From NCBI RefSeq assembly GCF_013368755.1, contig NC_049561.1:4898001-4962000 (forward strand): a DNA stretch of 64,000 bases, given 5' to 3'. Position 1 is the first letter of the stretch. Each line of letters begins with the position of its first letter. The DNA is from Talaromyces rugulosus. Lineage: Eukaryota > Ascomycota > Eurotiomycetes > Eurotiales > Trichocomaceae. Positions 1-10,276 of the stretch are shown in pieces. The translations under genes and the position numbers were made by a program. The notes under the pieces are model-generated. The model saw only the letters and a list, made by a program, of their open reading frames with translations. It did no database searches and had not been told where the DNA came from.

Positions 1-1801
1 CTTCCGACCCGGTAAAAAGCTCTGCGAATACGGCCAAGTTTGGTCGTACCTTGCGGGCTTGGTCGAGGAAGTATTCTGCAACCACCAATGGGGTTGAATG
101 GCAGTTGTCGACGCGGAATCCTGAAAAGTATTTCGCCATCAACTGAGTATACTTTGTCATATAGTCCCAGAGGAACGGATTGTCCTTTGGTGACGACCCA
201 TATCTCAGTTTAACACAGTCGCCCCATACTATGACTTCTCGTCGGAGATAAGCCCGTGAGTCAGGCCCGGCATTGTCTTTCATAGCATCGGCGTTCCATA
301 TCCAACCGTTATTGGCCAAGGCGAGAGACTTGGGATTGTGCTTTTTTGTGGTTTCATTCGTCGGCAGTCTGGTAAAGTAGCTTTCTATGAGGGGATTTTC
401 CTTTGTCACTGGGCCTACCTTGGGGCCATGATCGTCGATTCTCATGTATTTGACCCGATTGAAGATCTGGTCCACAATGACGGCAACCTCGGCGTCGTAT
501 TCCTTGTAAAATGGCAGATTGACTTCATCTAGAATGCGCGAAACTTCATCTGCAACCGTAGACGCATCTGTTGAACTGTTGCCAGGTCCAAACACGGCAG
601 CAAAAAGAGGCAAAGCTTTTGATGCATCCACCTTTCGAGAAAACCTCCCCAATATTTGAGATGCGTTCTGAAGAGCGTTTTCACGAATATAGTCTGCCTT
701 TTCCTTTAAAGACCATGACTGGGCGTCGCTGATGGGTTCAACAGCAGAACTGCCTTTCCAGGCGTCGACAAGCCGGCTGGAGTTTTCCTTGACATCTATG
801 ACGTAAAACTGCCACAGGTCAATCCCATCGATAGCATGCTTGCGCATCGCGCTAGTCACTTTGAGAAGATCATCGACATCTTTGAATTCAGTGGGCAGGG
901 CCAGCTTTTCCAAGTCATCGCTGTACTTTAGCAACGCGGTGTCGAGGTCCAGAGCAGCCTCCAACCAAGGTGCTGTTTCCACATTGTATCCCGCCTCGGG
1001 GTGCTCCTCCAACCACTTGCTGTTATTCGCAGTATGGTTCCAGACAACATCGGTCAAGCCCAGCAAGCCATGTTCATTCTCCATCTTGGCGATCAGAGCA
1101 GCCACGTCCTTTTCGCCATTCGGAAACACCTCGGGATCAAACCCCAGCTGGTCGTAGATACTATACGGCGAGTTGGAATCGCCTCGTTTCATCAACGGCG
1201 TAAAGTGGATCATATTGTAATTCCGCTGCGATATACCGCGCAAATGGTTCTCCCAGTCCGTCGGGTACTTGCCCATAAACTTTGAAATAACCGAAAAAAT
1301 AGACAGCGCGTCCAATGGCACGTCCTTGCCGCGCAAAGTCAACGCCGGCGAGACATCGACATAGTGCACGGGACTCTTCTCCTCCTTTGCAGCGGGCAGA
1401 TCAGAAGCCGAGAATTTCGGGAGAGGCGAGTATGTTGCGTAGAAAGCGAAGGCGCCAGCCTGGGTAATGGGCACGTCAATATGAATATCTTTGTTGAAGT
1501 CCGGTTGGAGGCTATACGCGTTAATTGAGTTGTCCCTGTGTCCTTTTTCTTTGGTGTATTGACGTGTGTCTTTGTATTCTTACTTGAATTGGCGAAACGT
1601 CGACCGATTAAACTCGGCGCCCTCCTCGGGGATGTTCACCCACAGACTGCCCTTTCGACATATCGAGCTGGAGCCCTCGATCACAAAGCGAAGAGTATAT
1701 GCCGGGTCGGTCGGTGGAGGAAGGTAGATGTAGCCTCCTGGGATATCTGGCGAGCCATCGTCTTTCAGAGGCAGCAGGTAGACGCGGCGCGAGGAGCTCA
1801 T
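1..1801 (-). CDS. gdb1: Glycogen debranching enzyme, N-terminal ~576 residues (3' end beyond the window)
   Basis: Bifunctional cytosolic enzyme (4-alpha-glucanotransferase plus amylo-1,6-glucosidase) that removes branch points of glycogen. Two exons are visible, 1801-1584 and 1511-1 and beyond, joined across a 71-bp intron starting GTAAGA. The N-terminus reads MSSSRRVYLLPLKDDGSPD, typical of eukaryotic debranching enzymes. The transferase half contains the GH13-like substrate motif GFRVDNCHSTP followed by NLAVFAELFTGSE, where the aspartate of RVDN is the expected nucleophile. Family members are about 1,500 residues, so roughly the first third is here and the glucosidase domain lies outside the window. 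The start is the first ATG of the conserved N-terminus. No frameshift is seen. Identification is confident. Confidence 0.95.
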
Positions 1802-2273
1802 CGTGGAAGAAGAGCTGGTAGGGGTGTGTTGCTAAAAGTCCGCGCTGTCGGACAGTGAAGAACTGCAGTCAACGCATTGATTGAGACATTGAAAGGTCAA
1901 AGCAGGGGTTTTATGTCACAGTGGGCGAGCGAGCGAGCTAGTCTTCCTGTCCTCCGCAACCAAGTCTGGAGCTCGCCAGCCCCGCCGAGTCAACGGCGTC
2001 AATCGGCTGGTGGGGTCCCCGATGATGTCATCGGATCGCCCTGTCACATCCATCTTCTCTACGCTGTACATGTACGACCACACTCTACGCATGCTCCATT
2101 GGTCCTTATAACTGAATACTTTATAGCAGCAGTCTATGTATGTGTCGCGTCCGCGTGACAAGCAATAATAGTATACAACGAGAGGCCGCCACGACTCCTC
2201 TATCCAGCCTATCCAGTCTCCAACCCGAAAAGCTCACAAATTGCACTCTAACGGAAAATAACAAACAGCAGCA
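1802..2273. other. Intergenic spacer, gdb1 promoter side
   Basis: 472 bp between the start of the debranching enzyme gene and the 3' end of the glycerol-3-phosphate dehydrogenase gene, both on the minus strand. It should hold the gdb1 promoter and the dehydrogenase 3' UTR. A TATA-like TATAAC/TTATAG run lies near 2107-2125. Short reading frames here have no recognisable content. Confidence 0.5.
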
Positions 2274-3650
2274 TTACAGTTTTGATTCAATGAAACTGGG
2301 CATCTGCTCCACCTTCAGCGTGCCCTCCAAAATGCCTGTCCTATATTAGCATGTGAAAGAACAACAGCAAGAGGTGTAGGAAGACTTACGGTATACAGCG
2401 GTAAACAGAGGATAGTCCTTCTCAGCACCCTGTTTCTTCAAGAACTTGTTGACCTCAGCAGCAGTGAGCGTGCCCTGGAGCTTCTGGCCGTTAAGTTCCT
2501 GCTTCTCAATCTCCTCAATGGGAGCCCCTCGCTGCACGCTCAGCTTGGCGCACCGGAAATTCCGTCCGCCGCTGCAGCTTGTAATTAAATCCGCGACGCC
2601 TGAGCTTTCTTCTGTAAAGGTCTTGGTCTCGGCCGAGTTGCCAAAGAACTGAGTGCCGAACTTGACCATCTCCCCAAGGCCAACACGCATAACCGCAGCT
2701 TTGGCGTTGTCGCCCCATCCAAGACCGTCGACGAACCCGGCTCCGACGGCGATGATATTCTTCAAGGCCCCTCCGAGAGCGACACCAGCCACGTCATTGA
2801 CGACGCGCACATGGAAGTAGGGCCGGTGGAAAAGCGTCTTCCAGAGGCCATGATCGATTGGTGGGAAGTCATTGGGCAAAGGTCGCAGCTTCACCTTGGA
2901 GAAGTGCCCGGAGCTGTCCTTGTGTTCAAAGGAGGGGAGGTCAACCTGGGACTGTGAAGGAGATCCCCCAACAGGCGTCGGGGCTTTGGAATCGAGATGA
3001 GGCGGGTCGTAGCCAATTGTTGTTTCGCACCAGAGTTCCTTGGCCACCTCGTTCGCGATGTTGGCGCCGGAAAGCGAACCGCAGTAGATTCCCAGCTTTT
3101 TGCCAATGGTCTCGGAGAAGAGGCTGACTCCTTCTTCCTCCACGTCCACACCCTTGATACACGAGATGCCTCGTGCGTAGGGTAGAATCTTGCCCTGTAG
3201 CTGGTCGCAGATCCGAATGATAAACTGGTGTGGCACGTTGAAGATGAGAATCGACGAGTCTTTGACAGAGTCCTCCAACGACGGGTTGGCGTGCAGGTTT
3301 TTGGGCAAGGGAATGTCTGTGAGGTATTTGACGTTCTCGTGGTACTTGTTGATGAGGTCGGTCAGGTTCTGGGAACCCTGAGACAGAGGGTCTGACGGAT
3401 CGTAGTGCTTCGAGTCCTTTGACAGTTCCACCTTTTCCTCAAATACCCACATCTCGACCGTCTCCTGGAAGATGTCATTGTTGGCGAGGGTGTTTTCTGC
3501 CACGATCTTGGCGACCGCAGTGCCCCTCGAAAAACATTAGCTCCATATGTCCTCCATGCAACTGAAGATGCCATTGAATGCAAGACTGTACCAGTTTCCA
3601 GACCCAATGACCGTCACCTTGTGTTTCCGGGAATTGGTCGAGAGCAACAT
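2274..3650 (-). CDS. gpd1: NAD-dependent glycerol-3-phosphate dehydrogenase (GfdA/GfdB, Gpd1 family)
   Basis: Reduces dihydroxyacetone phosphate to glycerol 3-phosphate with NADH, feeding glycerol and phospholipid synthesis and osmoadaptation. Exons are 3650-3592, 3525-2390 and 2335-2274, giving 418 aa. Removing the first intron restores the dinucleotide-binding core [20 protein letters not shown]; the last exon ends [18 protein letters not shown]. Other hallmarks are [10 protein letters not shown], the NAAGVALGG-like segment [20 protein letters not shown] with the catalytic lysine, and GRNFRCAKL. The first 5' splice site (GTACAG) is unusual, but the branch point GCTAAT is good. The frame stays open upstream to an ATG at 3827, adding 59 Arg/Ser-rich residues that resemble a mitochondrial presequence. 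I chose 3650 because a TATA-like TTTATATG overlaps the upstream ATG and position -3 is better at 3650 (A rather than T). It is divergent from slx9. Confidence 0.93.
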
Positions 3651-4111
3651 ATTTGCGTGAGAGCGAGACCGAGGCGGAGAAGCAGTTTCTGGGCGAGAAA
3701 GCGAGGCGCAACGACGTTGGGGTGCGATATTCAACCGCGCAGCGACAGGGCTGGTACAAGACAAGAAGCGTTGGGGACAGCGAGTGAAGATGCAGCTTCG
3801 GGTTGTGGCGCGCAGTAGGCAAGTCATATAAATGCGGCGGCGAGGGTATCAAGGCAAAAAAAGACACGCTGATATCACAGTGACAGAAAGAAAGGGAAAA
3901 AAGTCGCCTTTCGCAGTTGTTGTTGCGATTCCCAGCCAATGTGATCGGTTGTTGTCGGCTTCTCTCACCGGGCGGGATCGACCCTGATTTTCGTACTGCG
4001 GCGACTCCGACACTTTTTTTTTTTTTTTTTTGCCCGCTGACACGTGCTTCTGCCACACTGCAACTTCGCAACACATACACTTCGGTTGAAGCCCGGCTAT
4101 CCTACACACTC
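3651..4111. promoter_or_regulatory. Shared divergent promoter of the glycerol-3-phosphate dehydrogenase gene and slx9
   Basis: 461 bp separate the two start codons. The spacer holds an 18-nt T homopolymer at 4014-4031 (a probable nucleosome-excluding dA:dT tract), a CACGTG E-box at 4041-4046, and a TTTATAT sequence on the minus strand near 3826-3832 that may be the TATA element of the dehydrogenase gene. Promoter function is inferred from position and composition. Confidence 0.5.
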
Positions 4112-4685
4112 ATGGTATGTATGGAATTCCTCATGTTACTTTTCCAGGTTCTGACTAGCCGAACAGGCGCCCCTCCGTCCAGCAAGCCGCAAGGCGGCCA
4201 GTGGCCGAGGCTCGGTCAATCACGGTCTGTTCAACGATGAGCTGCGCACATCGAAGAAAGACAAGCGTGTGATCAAACACTCGACGTTCATGGCCAAGGT
4301 GGCGAAAAACCAGAAGACGACGCCGAAACGCAGACGCCCCTCCAAGAAGCTTGTCGCCACTCTTGATTCTCTTGCAGATGCCCTGCCCGACGCCGAACAC
4401 CAGGACCAGTCTGAGCTGGCCGACCAGGCTCACCTTATCAAGCACAAGACGTTGAAAACCCGCCCGGGAGCGATGAAGAGGAAAGAGAAAATGGAACAGC
4501 TGGAGCGTGATCGCTTCATGAAGAACATGTCGCAGATGAATACCGTTGAAAGCAACACAGCAACGACGCAGACAACTGGATCTGATGCCACCGAATCGAA
4601 CTCGACTACAAGTCGCTGGGCAGCCCTGAGAGGCTTTATATCGCAGACCATGGAACACCAGCCTGCATTCAAGAACGCAAAATGA
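4112..4685 (+). CDS. slx9: SLX9-family ribosome biogenesis protein
   Basis: Small basic nucleolar protein of the SLX9 family (PF15341), involved in 40S pre-ribosome processing and export. The first coding exon is just the start codon: ATG at 4112-4114 followed directly by a 52-bp intron (4115-4166, GTATGT...CTGAC...ACAG), after which the protein continues APLRPASRKAASGRG. Total 173 aa. The family signature LFNDELRTSKKDKRVIKHS lies near residues 26-44, followed by a Lys/Arg-rich segment and a conserved C-terminal region with MKRKEKMEQLERDRF, where the SLX9 helix occurs. The C-terminal part has RWAALRGFISQTM, a typical ending. The assignment rests on the DELRTSKKDKR block and overall layout. 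Confidence 0.85.
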
Positions 4686-5241
4686 GGTATCAGAGTAGCG
4701 CTCTAATGCACAAACCCTGTCCGGTTGCTGGATATTCCATCCTCCAACAGACCCAGATCCCTCTTGTGAGCCTGCTTGGCTATATCGCCGAAGACACACT
4801 ATTTCGTAGCAGCAAGCCTGTCTCATACTCATGTCGAGTTGCGGCCTGGCCTAGGACTCAGACATCACGGAGGCCTTGCACCAATTGTACTCGATCCTGA
4901 CAGGCGTAGGCCCTTGATCAAAGTATAACGACCCTTAAATTATCTAGCAGACGACGAAAATAATCTCAATTATGATAATGAATACCATATACTTCTTGTT
5001 TTTTTCCTTCTGCCCGTATTCTTGTCTTGGACGATAGCTGGCGGAAGGCGCGTTGGTGTTTCTTGCTAGTTACGTCAGGGCTGCCTGTCTTCAACCTCCT
5101 CACTTCACTCTCTCTTTCACTCTCATGATTTTCATCTTCCTCTTTCAAACACCAGTTTAGCATTACTGTCAGTCTTGTTTTTCCCAGCCGTCATACCTAC
5201 TTCCTCATACGACGGCCTGATATCAAGGCATCATATTTGCC
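4686..5241. other. Intergenic spacer upstream of the siderophore transporter
   Basis: 556 bp with no supportable gene. Two HGATAR-type GATA motifs are visible, AGATAA on the minus strand at 4940-4945 and TGATAA at 4973-4978. These are the kind of sites bound by SreA-type iron regulators, but the extended ATCWGATAA form is absent, so iron regulation is only suggested. The tract 5090-5130 is CT-rich. Confidence 0.35.
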
Positions 5242-7307
5242 ATGCAACCGCCTCGTCCTACGCAACCACATCGTCCCATCCTGCTTACTGTTCCAAAACC
5301 ATCCATCAACAGGCCAGGGCCGTCCAGAACCCATGATGGGCCACCTCAAAGCGAAAATAATGGCGAGCATCCAGCGCCTGAAGATGCCGGTCGAGAAACT
5401 CCGCACCCGACAGAAAGACACGATAAGTTCATCACGTCAACATCACCCACGACAGTGTACATTGCGTGCGTGGCCTTTTGCAAGCGGAGGTGTGGTCTAT
5501 ATGCTAATATCTTCAGCGTCCTCCTTGTCTTTTTCGTCAGCTCTCTCGAACAGCAGACTAACAGCAGCTTGTTTATTTATGTTTTAAGCTTGTTTTCACA
5601 GCATCCAGCTATCGCTTATATTGGAATGGCCGTCAATATTTTGAGCGGGCTGGTCAATATAGTCTATACCAACAGCCTCAAAGGCGGTTCTTATTTCACC
5701 TGTTTCTTCTCGGTTGTGCTGGTGACGTCTATAGGTATGAGTTGTTCACGTATACTTGTCCAAATGCTGATGATAGTTAGGCTTTGTTATTAGTGCTACC
5801 TGCAAGACATCTTGGAGTCTTGCTGTTGGTCAGGTTAGTGAACTTTTTGGGGTCTGAAAGCCTTAGCTAACCTCACAAGCTTATCACCTGTTTTGGATAC
5901 CAAGCGTTGTCTTATATCCTGGACGTTATCATTTGTGACATTTCGTCGTTGGAAAACCGAGCTTGGCTTCTGGCCTTGAGTCGATCCCCGTATATCGTCA
6001 ACACATTCGTTGGTCCCAACCTCGCCCAAAAGATCTTCCAGAAAGGCTCGTGGCGCTTAGCATACGGAATTTCCGGCGTGATTCTGCCAGCAATGTGTGC
6101 CCCCTTAGGTGCAATTCTTGCCATTGAGGTGGCCAAGACAAAAGCTACACCTCAGAGAACAAACTCTCTGCCATTATGGAAAGATATGGGTCGTCTTATA
6201 CTCGAAACTGATGGTACGTCTTTGGATACTGAAAAGACGAAACAGTCAAGTTTTTCTGACCATAATACGCAGTAATCGGCTTGCTAATGTTCTCCGCCGC
6301 ATCGGGGTTGTTAGCAGCCCTCAGCGCATCATCTTCAGCGTATGAGGACGTGAAGAGTCCACGGAAAGTTCTCGAAATTGTCGCCGGGGTTTTATTTTGG
6401 ATATCGTTCGTCATATGGGAGGTATCCTATGCTCCTCGTCGTTTCGCAGCCTTCCACTTGCTAATCAATCCGACCGTACTGGGAGCATGCCTTGGAGGTG
6501 CAGCCCTACTTACCAGCTTCCAGTATGTGTGCAATTCTGATATATTTACGGTTAAAAGAGAAAACTAATGTAAATTAGCTGCTTGGATGCATATTTCCTT
6601 TCATACATCCAGGTCGTTTACAATATCTCCATCTCGCGAGCTGGATACATATACAATATTCACGCCATTGGTGCCTGTTGTTTTGCGATACTTGCTGGAA
6701 TGTGAGGCTTGTCCATTGATCATACGCTTTATAGTTCACTAACGTGTGTAGTTCAATTCGAGCTACGGGGAAGTTCAAGTGGCTAGCACTTTCTGCTATC
6801 GCATGGCATTTCATAGCAACAGGCCTTCTTTTTTATTTCCGCCAACCCAAAAGAAACATTGTCCAGATTGCCGTTTCTCAATTACTGATTTCCATATCCG
6901 GAGGGGCGCTGGGGATATGTGGGCAAATGGCGATATTAGCAGTACACACTCATACTGAACCAGCCACCGTCCTGGGTTTGCTTTTTTTCTGCACAAGTTT
7001 TGGTGCAGCGGTTGGGCAAACAATAGCATCGGGAATATATACCTTCTACATGCCCAGAGCGCTAGAAACACACCTTCCTGCTGATGTTAAGCCGTGGGGG
7101 CGCATCATATACAGCAGCCTGATCCAGCAGTTGAGTTATCCGATGACCAGCCCGATAAGACAGGCCGTTATCACAGCATACAACGAGGTCATGCAACATT
7201 TGTGTATAGCAGGACTGTGCGTGCTTCCTATTGCCTTGCTCTCGATCACCATGTGGCAGAACGTCAGCGTCAAAAAGGGCAAGCCGAATGAGAATGGAGC
7301 TCCCTAG
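5242..7307 (+). CDS. Siderophore-iron transporter, MFS (MirA/MirB/MirC-like)
   Basis: Plasma-membrane importer of ferri-siderophores, SIT family of the major facilitator superfamily. Seven exons with introns at 5466-5516, 5735-5780, 5834-5879, 6214-6272, 6523-6578 and 6702-6751 give 585 aa. The hydrophilic, proline-rich N-terminus of about 75 residues is followed by VLLVFFVSSLEQQT, the SIT-family first helix. GYQALSYILDVIICDISSL matches the conserved GYNGISYVLDVFIADTSS block of Mir proteins. Later family matches are PTVLGACLGGAAL, YIQVVYNISISRAGYI and the C-terminal QQLSYPMTSPIRQAVITAYN. All splice sites are GT-AG with good branch points. The first intron is 51 bp and free of stops, so retention would add 17 residues just before helix 1. 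The substrate cannot be told from sequence. Confidence 0.93.
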
Positions 7308-8107
7308 AAAGCCAGGCTTTGAATGGACAAACCGACGACTTTGCTTGTGGTTATTTTAATCGACCAGTTAGTTTTGGGGTGTTGGAGGACACGACAGTTT
7401 TCATAGCGATCATTCTTAGGACGAGTTAGTACTGATATTGCTTTTATTGTAGCTCAATGCTGTTGAAAATCGGATTTTCAATGTCCTCGATTGCTCGAAG
7501 CGTGCTAATTCTGCGCTGAGGTCGTGGATATTATTAAATATTACTAAATATAATTAACTTTATTTTTCTGAACACGCTAGTTAAATATTCAAACCCACAT
7601 TATTATTACATATCGATGCTTGCAACCGTATAGCGAAGCTGACAAATCTCGCGTTTATTATAAAACCGGTGCCGGTCCAGAGTAACGCGAGCCCGGGTTT
7701 TTCGGCCGAAAATCTGGGTCCATTCTATTAACTGCATCGCCAATCAGCAATATCCCTTGCATACCTCTTTAGCCGGTCCATAAATTCTGGGCCCATAGTG
7801 CTACAGGTACTGCTTTAGAAGGCTGTCGATCAGGGTTAATTAAATGTTTAGTGCACCGGAACTCGGTCAGATTACGTCCACTGGTACTGGTGTGGAGATC
7901 TTTCTATACGAGGTTAAAATGGAGAGCACACGTATATCAATTGATATAAAAGGCATTGAATCGCCTGTCTCGATTGTATTTTTCTTCTCCTTGTTGACAA
8001 GATCAATTGACCAAACCTTCAAAGAACACATCTCGAGAATCAATTGAATTTGAAGCATCCAATTTTGCATATATCATTGATATATCAATATTCCACAACA
8101 AACCACA
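7308..8107. other. AT-rich intergenic spacer upstream of the GST gene
   Basis: 800 bp; 7525-7610 is strongly AT-rich (ATTAAATATTACTAAATA and similar). Two short frames over 7844-8070 lack any family signature and sit in the likely promoter/5' UTR of the downstream gene. No RNA gene or clear repeat was found. Confidence 0.4.
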
Positions 8108-8833
8108 ATGGCAATCCAACCCATCAAACTATACGGCGGCACTCTGGGCCCAAATCCTTACAAAGTCGCCATCATCTTCGACGTGCTCGAAATCCCGCAT
8201 GAATACGTGGATATCCCTTTTAACGAGATCAAGGGGCCCGCTTATGAAGCCATCAACCCGAATGGCCGCTTGCCCGCCATCCACGACCCAAACACAGATA
8301 TTACGCTGTGGGAATCCGGCGCGATCATCGAGTATCTCATTGAGCGGTACGACACGTCCGAGCCCCGGAAACTCAGTTTCACGCCGCGCAGCGCAGAGGC
8401 AGAGCATGCGCGGCAGTGGCTCTACCTACAGGCGACGGGCCAGGGTCCGTACTATGGCCAGGCGTATTGGTTCATGAACTATCACGCTGAGAAAGTGCCG
8501 AGCGCGGTGGAGCGCTACGTAAACGAGGCAAAGCGCGTGACGGGCGTGTTGGACAAGTGGCTGGCTAGGCAAAAGGAGGAGCACAAGAGCAGCAGCAGTC
8601 CTGGTGATGATGGGCCGTGGCTGGTCGGGAACAAAATGTCGTACGCGGATCTGGCCTTTATTCCCTGGCAGCAAACCGCGCATACGTTTTTTCAAGAACA
8701 TGGATTCGATACTGAACAGTTTCCGAATGTGGTGGATTGGTTCAACAGGATGAGTGGTCACCCCATTGTCAAGAAGGCGATGGACAGGGCCGCGAAACTG
8801 CGGGCTGAGAGGGAGGCTGCGCAGAAGAAGTAA
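8108..8833 (+). CDS. Glutathione S-transferase, Ure2p-like class
   Basis: Cytosolic glutathione transferase, 241 aa, intronless. The N-terminal thioredoxin-fold domain (about 1-90) starts IKLYGGTLGPNPYKVAIIFD and contains NPNGRLPAIHDP, with the cis-proline of the glutathione site, and the LWESGAIIEYLIERYD motif. The alpha-helical C-terminal domain (about 95-235) has RQWLYLQATGQGPYYGQAYWF, characteristic of Ure2p-like fungal GSTs, and MSYADLAFIPW, the GST N-capping box region. The C-terminus is Lys/Glu/Ala-rich. Such enzymes conjugate glutathione to electrophiles or reduce peroxides; the substrate is unknown. A gamma-glutamyltranspeptidase gene lies 8 kb away, but nothing shows the two are co-regulated. 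Start is the first ATG of the domain. Confidence 0.92.
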   Translation: MAIQPIKLYGGTLGPNPYKVAIIFDVLEIPHEYVDIPFNEIKGPAYEAINPNGRLPAIHDPNTDITLWESGAIIEYLIERYDTSEPRKLSFTPRSAEAEHARQWLYLQATGQGPYYGQAYWFMNYHAEKVPSAVERYVNEAKRVTGVLDKWLARQKEEHKSSSSPGDDGPWLVGNKMSYADLAFIPWQQTAHTFFQEHGFDTEQFPNVVDWFNRMSGHPIVKKAMDRAAKLRAEREAAQKK

Positions 8834-9252
8834 TTGTGTACTGACATGCTGAGAGAGGTGGCCTCCAATTAGCTGCTGTATTCCCTAGTATGCCTATATG
8901 TGCTAGAATCTATTAGATATTAACTTCTCAGCCCGGATCTTGGAGTTTATTAAGTAATTCGTATAGCCTCCGCTAGATTGTATTACCCTGAGAGACATTT
9001 GGGATTAGCTATTGCTGGAATAGCTACTTGATTGTCGGTGAAGATTATACACTTTCTGGGCGAATTCGGCTTTCCGTGTGTGTTGAGTGCGATCTGTCTG
9101 TATAGTGGGTGGTCTATAAGATAATGTGGTAGGACACTAGTGTGCATGAAAACGTTTCCTATTAGGCGAAACTATTTAGTTACAGGACACTTCCACGGGA
9201 AATAAACATTTGCCTTTAAGAAAAAAGAAAAGAAAAAGGAAGCCTTTGTAAG
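8834..9252. other. Intergenic spacer after the GST gene
   Basis: 419 bp. Contains an A/G-rich run AAGAAAAAAGAAAAGAAAAAGG near 9217-9239. No gene, RNA or repeat recognised. Confidence 0.4.
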
Positions 9253-9798
9253 CTATGCAACCTTCCACTGGTAAGTTTTCGGAGTAAATCTCTTTCTCAC
9301 CTCAACAGTTTCATTCATGTTATATGTCTGAACAAGCTTTCCGATCTCAATGGCATTTTGCAAACTATGTTCCTCATTTCTCCGAGTCTCAGTCTTGTGA
9401 TTACCTTTTGACATCTTTATTTTCGTAATCGCGATCTCGTGGAGGCATAATGAGATAGCCTTAAGCGTCAGGGTAAGCATTAGGTCGTTTGCATTAGGTG
9501 CGTATTCGATTCTCGTAAAGCAGATCGAAGCGTTCCTGAATATGTATTGAATTGTCTCTTCAATTCGCCGATGTTGTGTCCAAAAACTGTATTGGAGCTG
9601 ATCAAAATCTCTACGGTTCATCAACTTGATATGGGTAATGGTATGCGCGCAGAGGGTGGCAGTGACTGCGATTCCTTGGTATGTCGACAACGGCCATGCT
9701 GCTGACCATTTTAGGACATCTTCAATGTATAATGTTTCTGGTATTGGAACGTCTTCATGATCTTCACGCGGTATCAAGGTACTAATCTGCCCACGCAC
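9253..9798 (-). pseudogene. Remnant of a fungal Zn2Cys6-type transcription factor (middle/C-terminal part)
   Basis: A 181-codon open frame with the look of the fungal-specific transcription-factor region: VLKWSAAWPLSTYQGIAVTATLCAHTITHI, then FWTQHRRIEETIQYIF, and a downstream stretch ending in ISLCLHEIAI. This order (a WP/PLS segment, F-W-x-x-H-R-x-I, then a clustered LH/CLH-AAI block) is typical of these regulators. The frame begins without a plausible ATG (the first start-like codon is GTG at 9798), and no zinc cluster is found in the 480 bp upstream before the neighbouring transporter ends. I read it as a truncated copy; an unrecognised upstream exon is possible. Confidence 0.45.
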
Positions 9799-10276
9799 AG
9801 ACAGCCATAGTATTAGGGGTTTTTTTTCACTTCCCGGAAGACACTCTCCAAATGTTGCTCTTCTTATCTAATTGTGATCTAACATAACACATAACACCTT
9901 CCCTATACAGGCCTTAGCCGTTGCTTGAACTGGTCGAATCAACATCTAAAATGCTTATTGATAGATCATACCGCACTGCTTCAGTTGATTACATGTAATA
10001 GCTGCTGCCGGAATTGTTCATATAACAATCCCGAATCAGTTATACATGGCTATTTCAATTTGGTTCAACCATAGTCAGTACAGGAACATGATTCCATTAT
10101 GCCTTGGTTTCAATGTTCCGTGTAACTTCCAAGGGAAAAAATAATGAGAGAAAACAAATACAAAACGATTGGCAATTCTCAAATAGTGTAAGCCCTACCT
10201 TGATGTAAGAGCTCATTTATTGCCGACCTTCAGTCCACATTTTCGCTTTCAATATCAATACCCCAGTAAGTCAATC
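9799..10276. other. Intergenic spacer between the regulator remnant and the sugar transporter
   Basis: 478 bp without supportable coding sequence. It was searched for a CxxCxxxxxxC zinc-cluster exon that would complete the remnant on the minus strand, and none was seen. Confidence 0.4.

Noticed and set aside
3475..4109. Minus-strand frames of 201 and 86 codons upstream of the dehydrogenase
   Set aside because: They run across the divergent promoter in frames that do not match the dehydrogenase; their Lys runs come from the poly-T tract.
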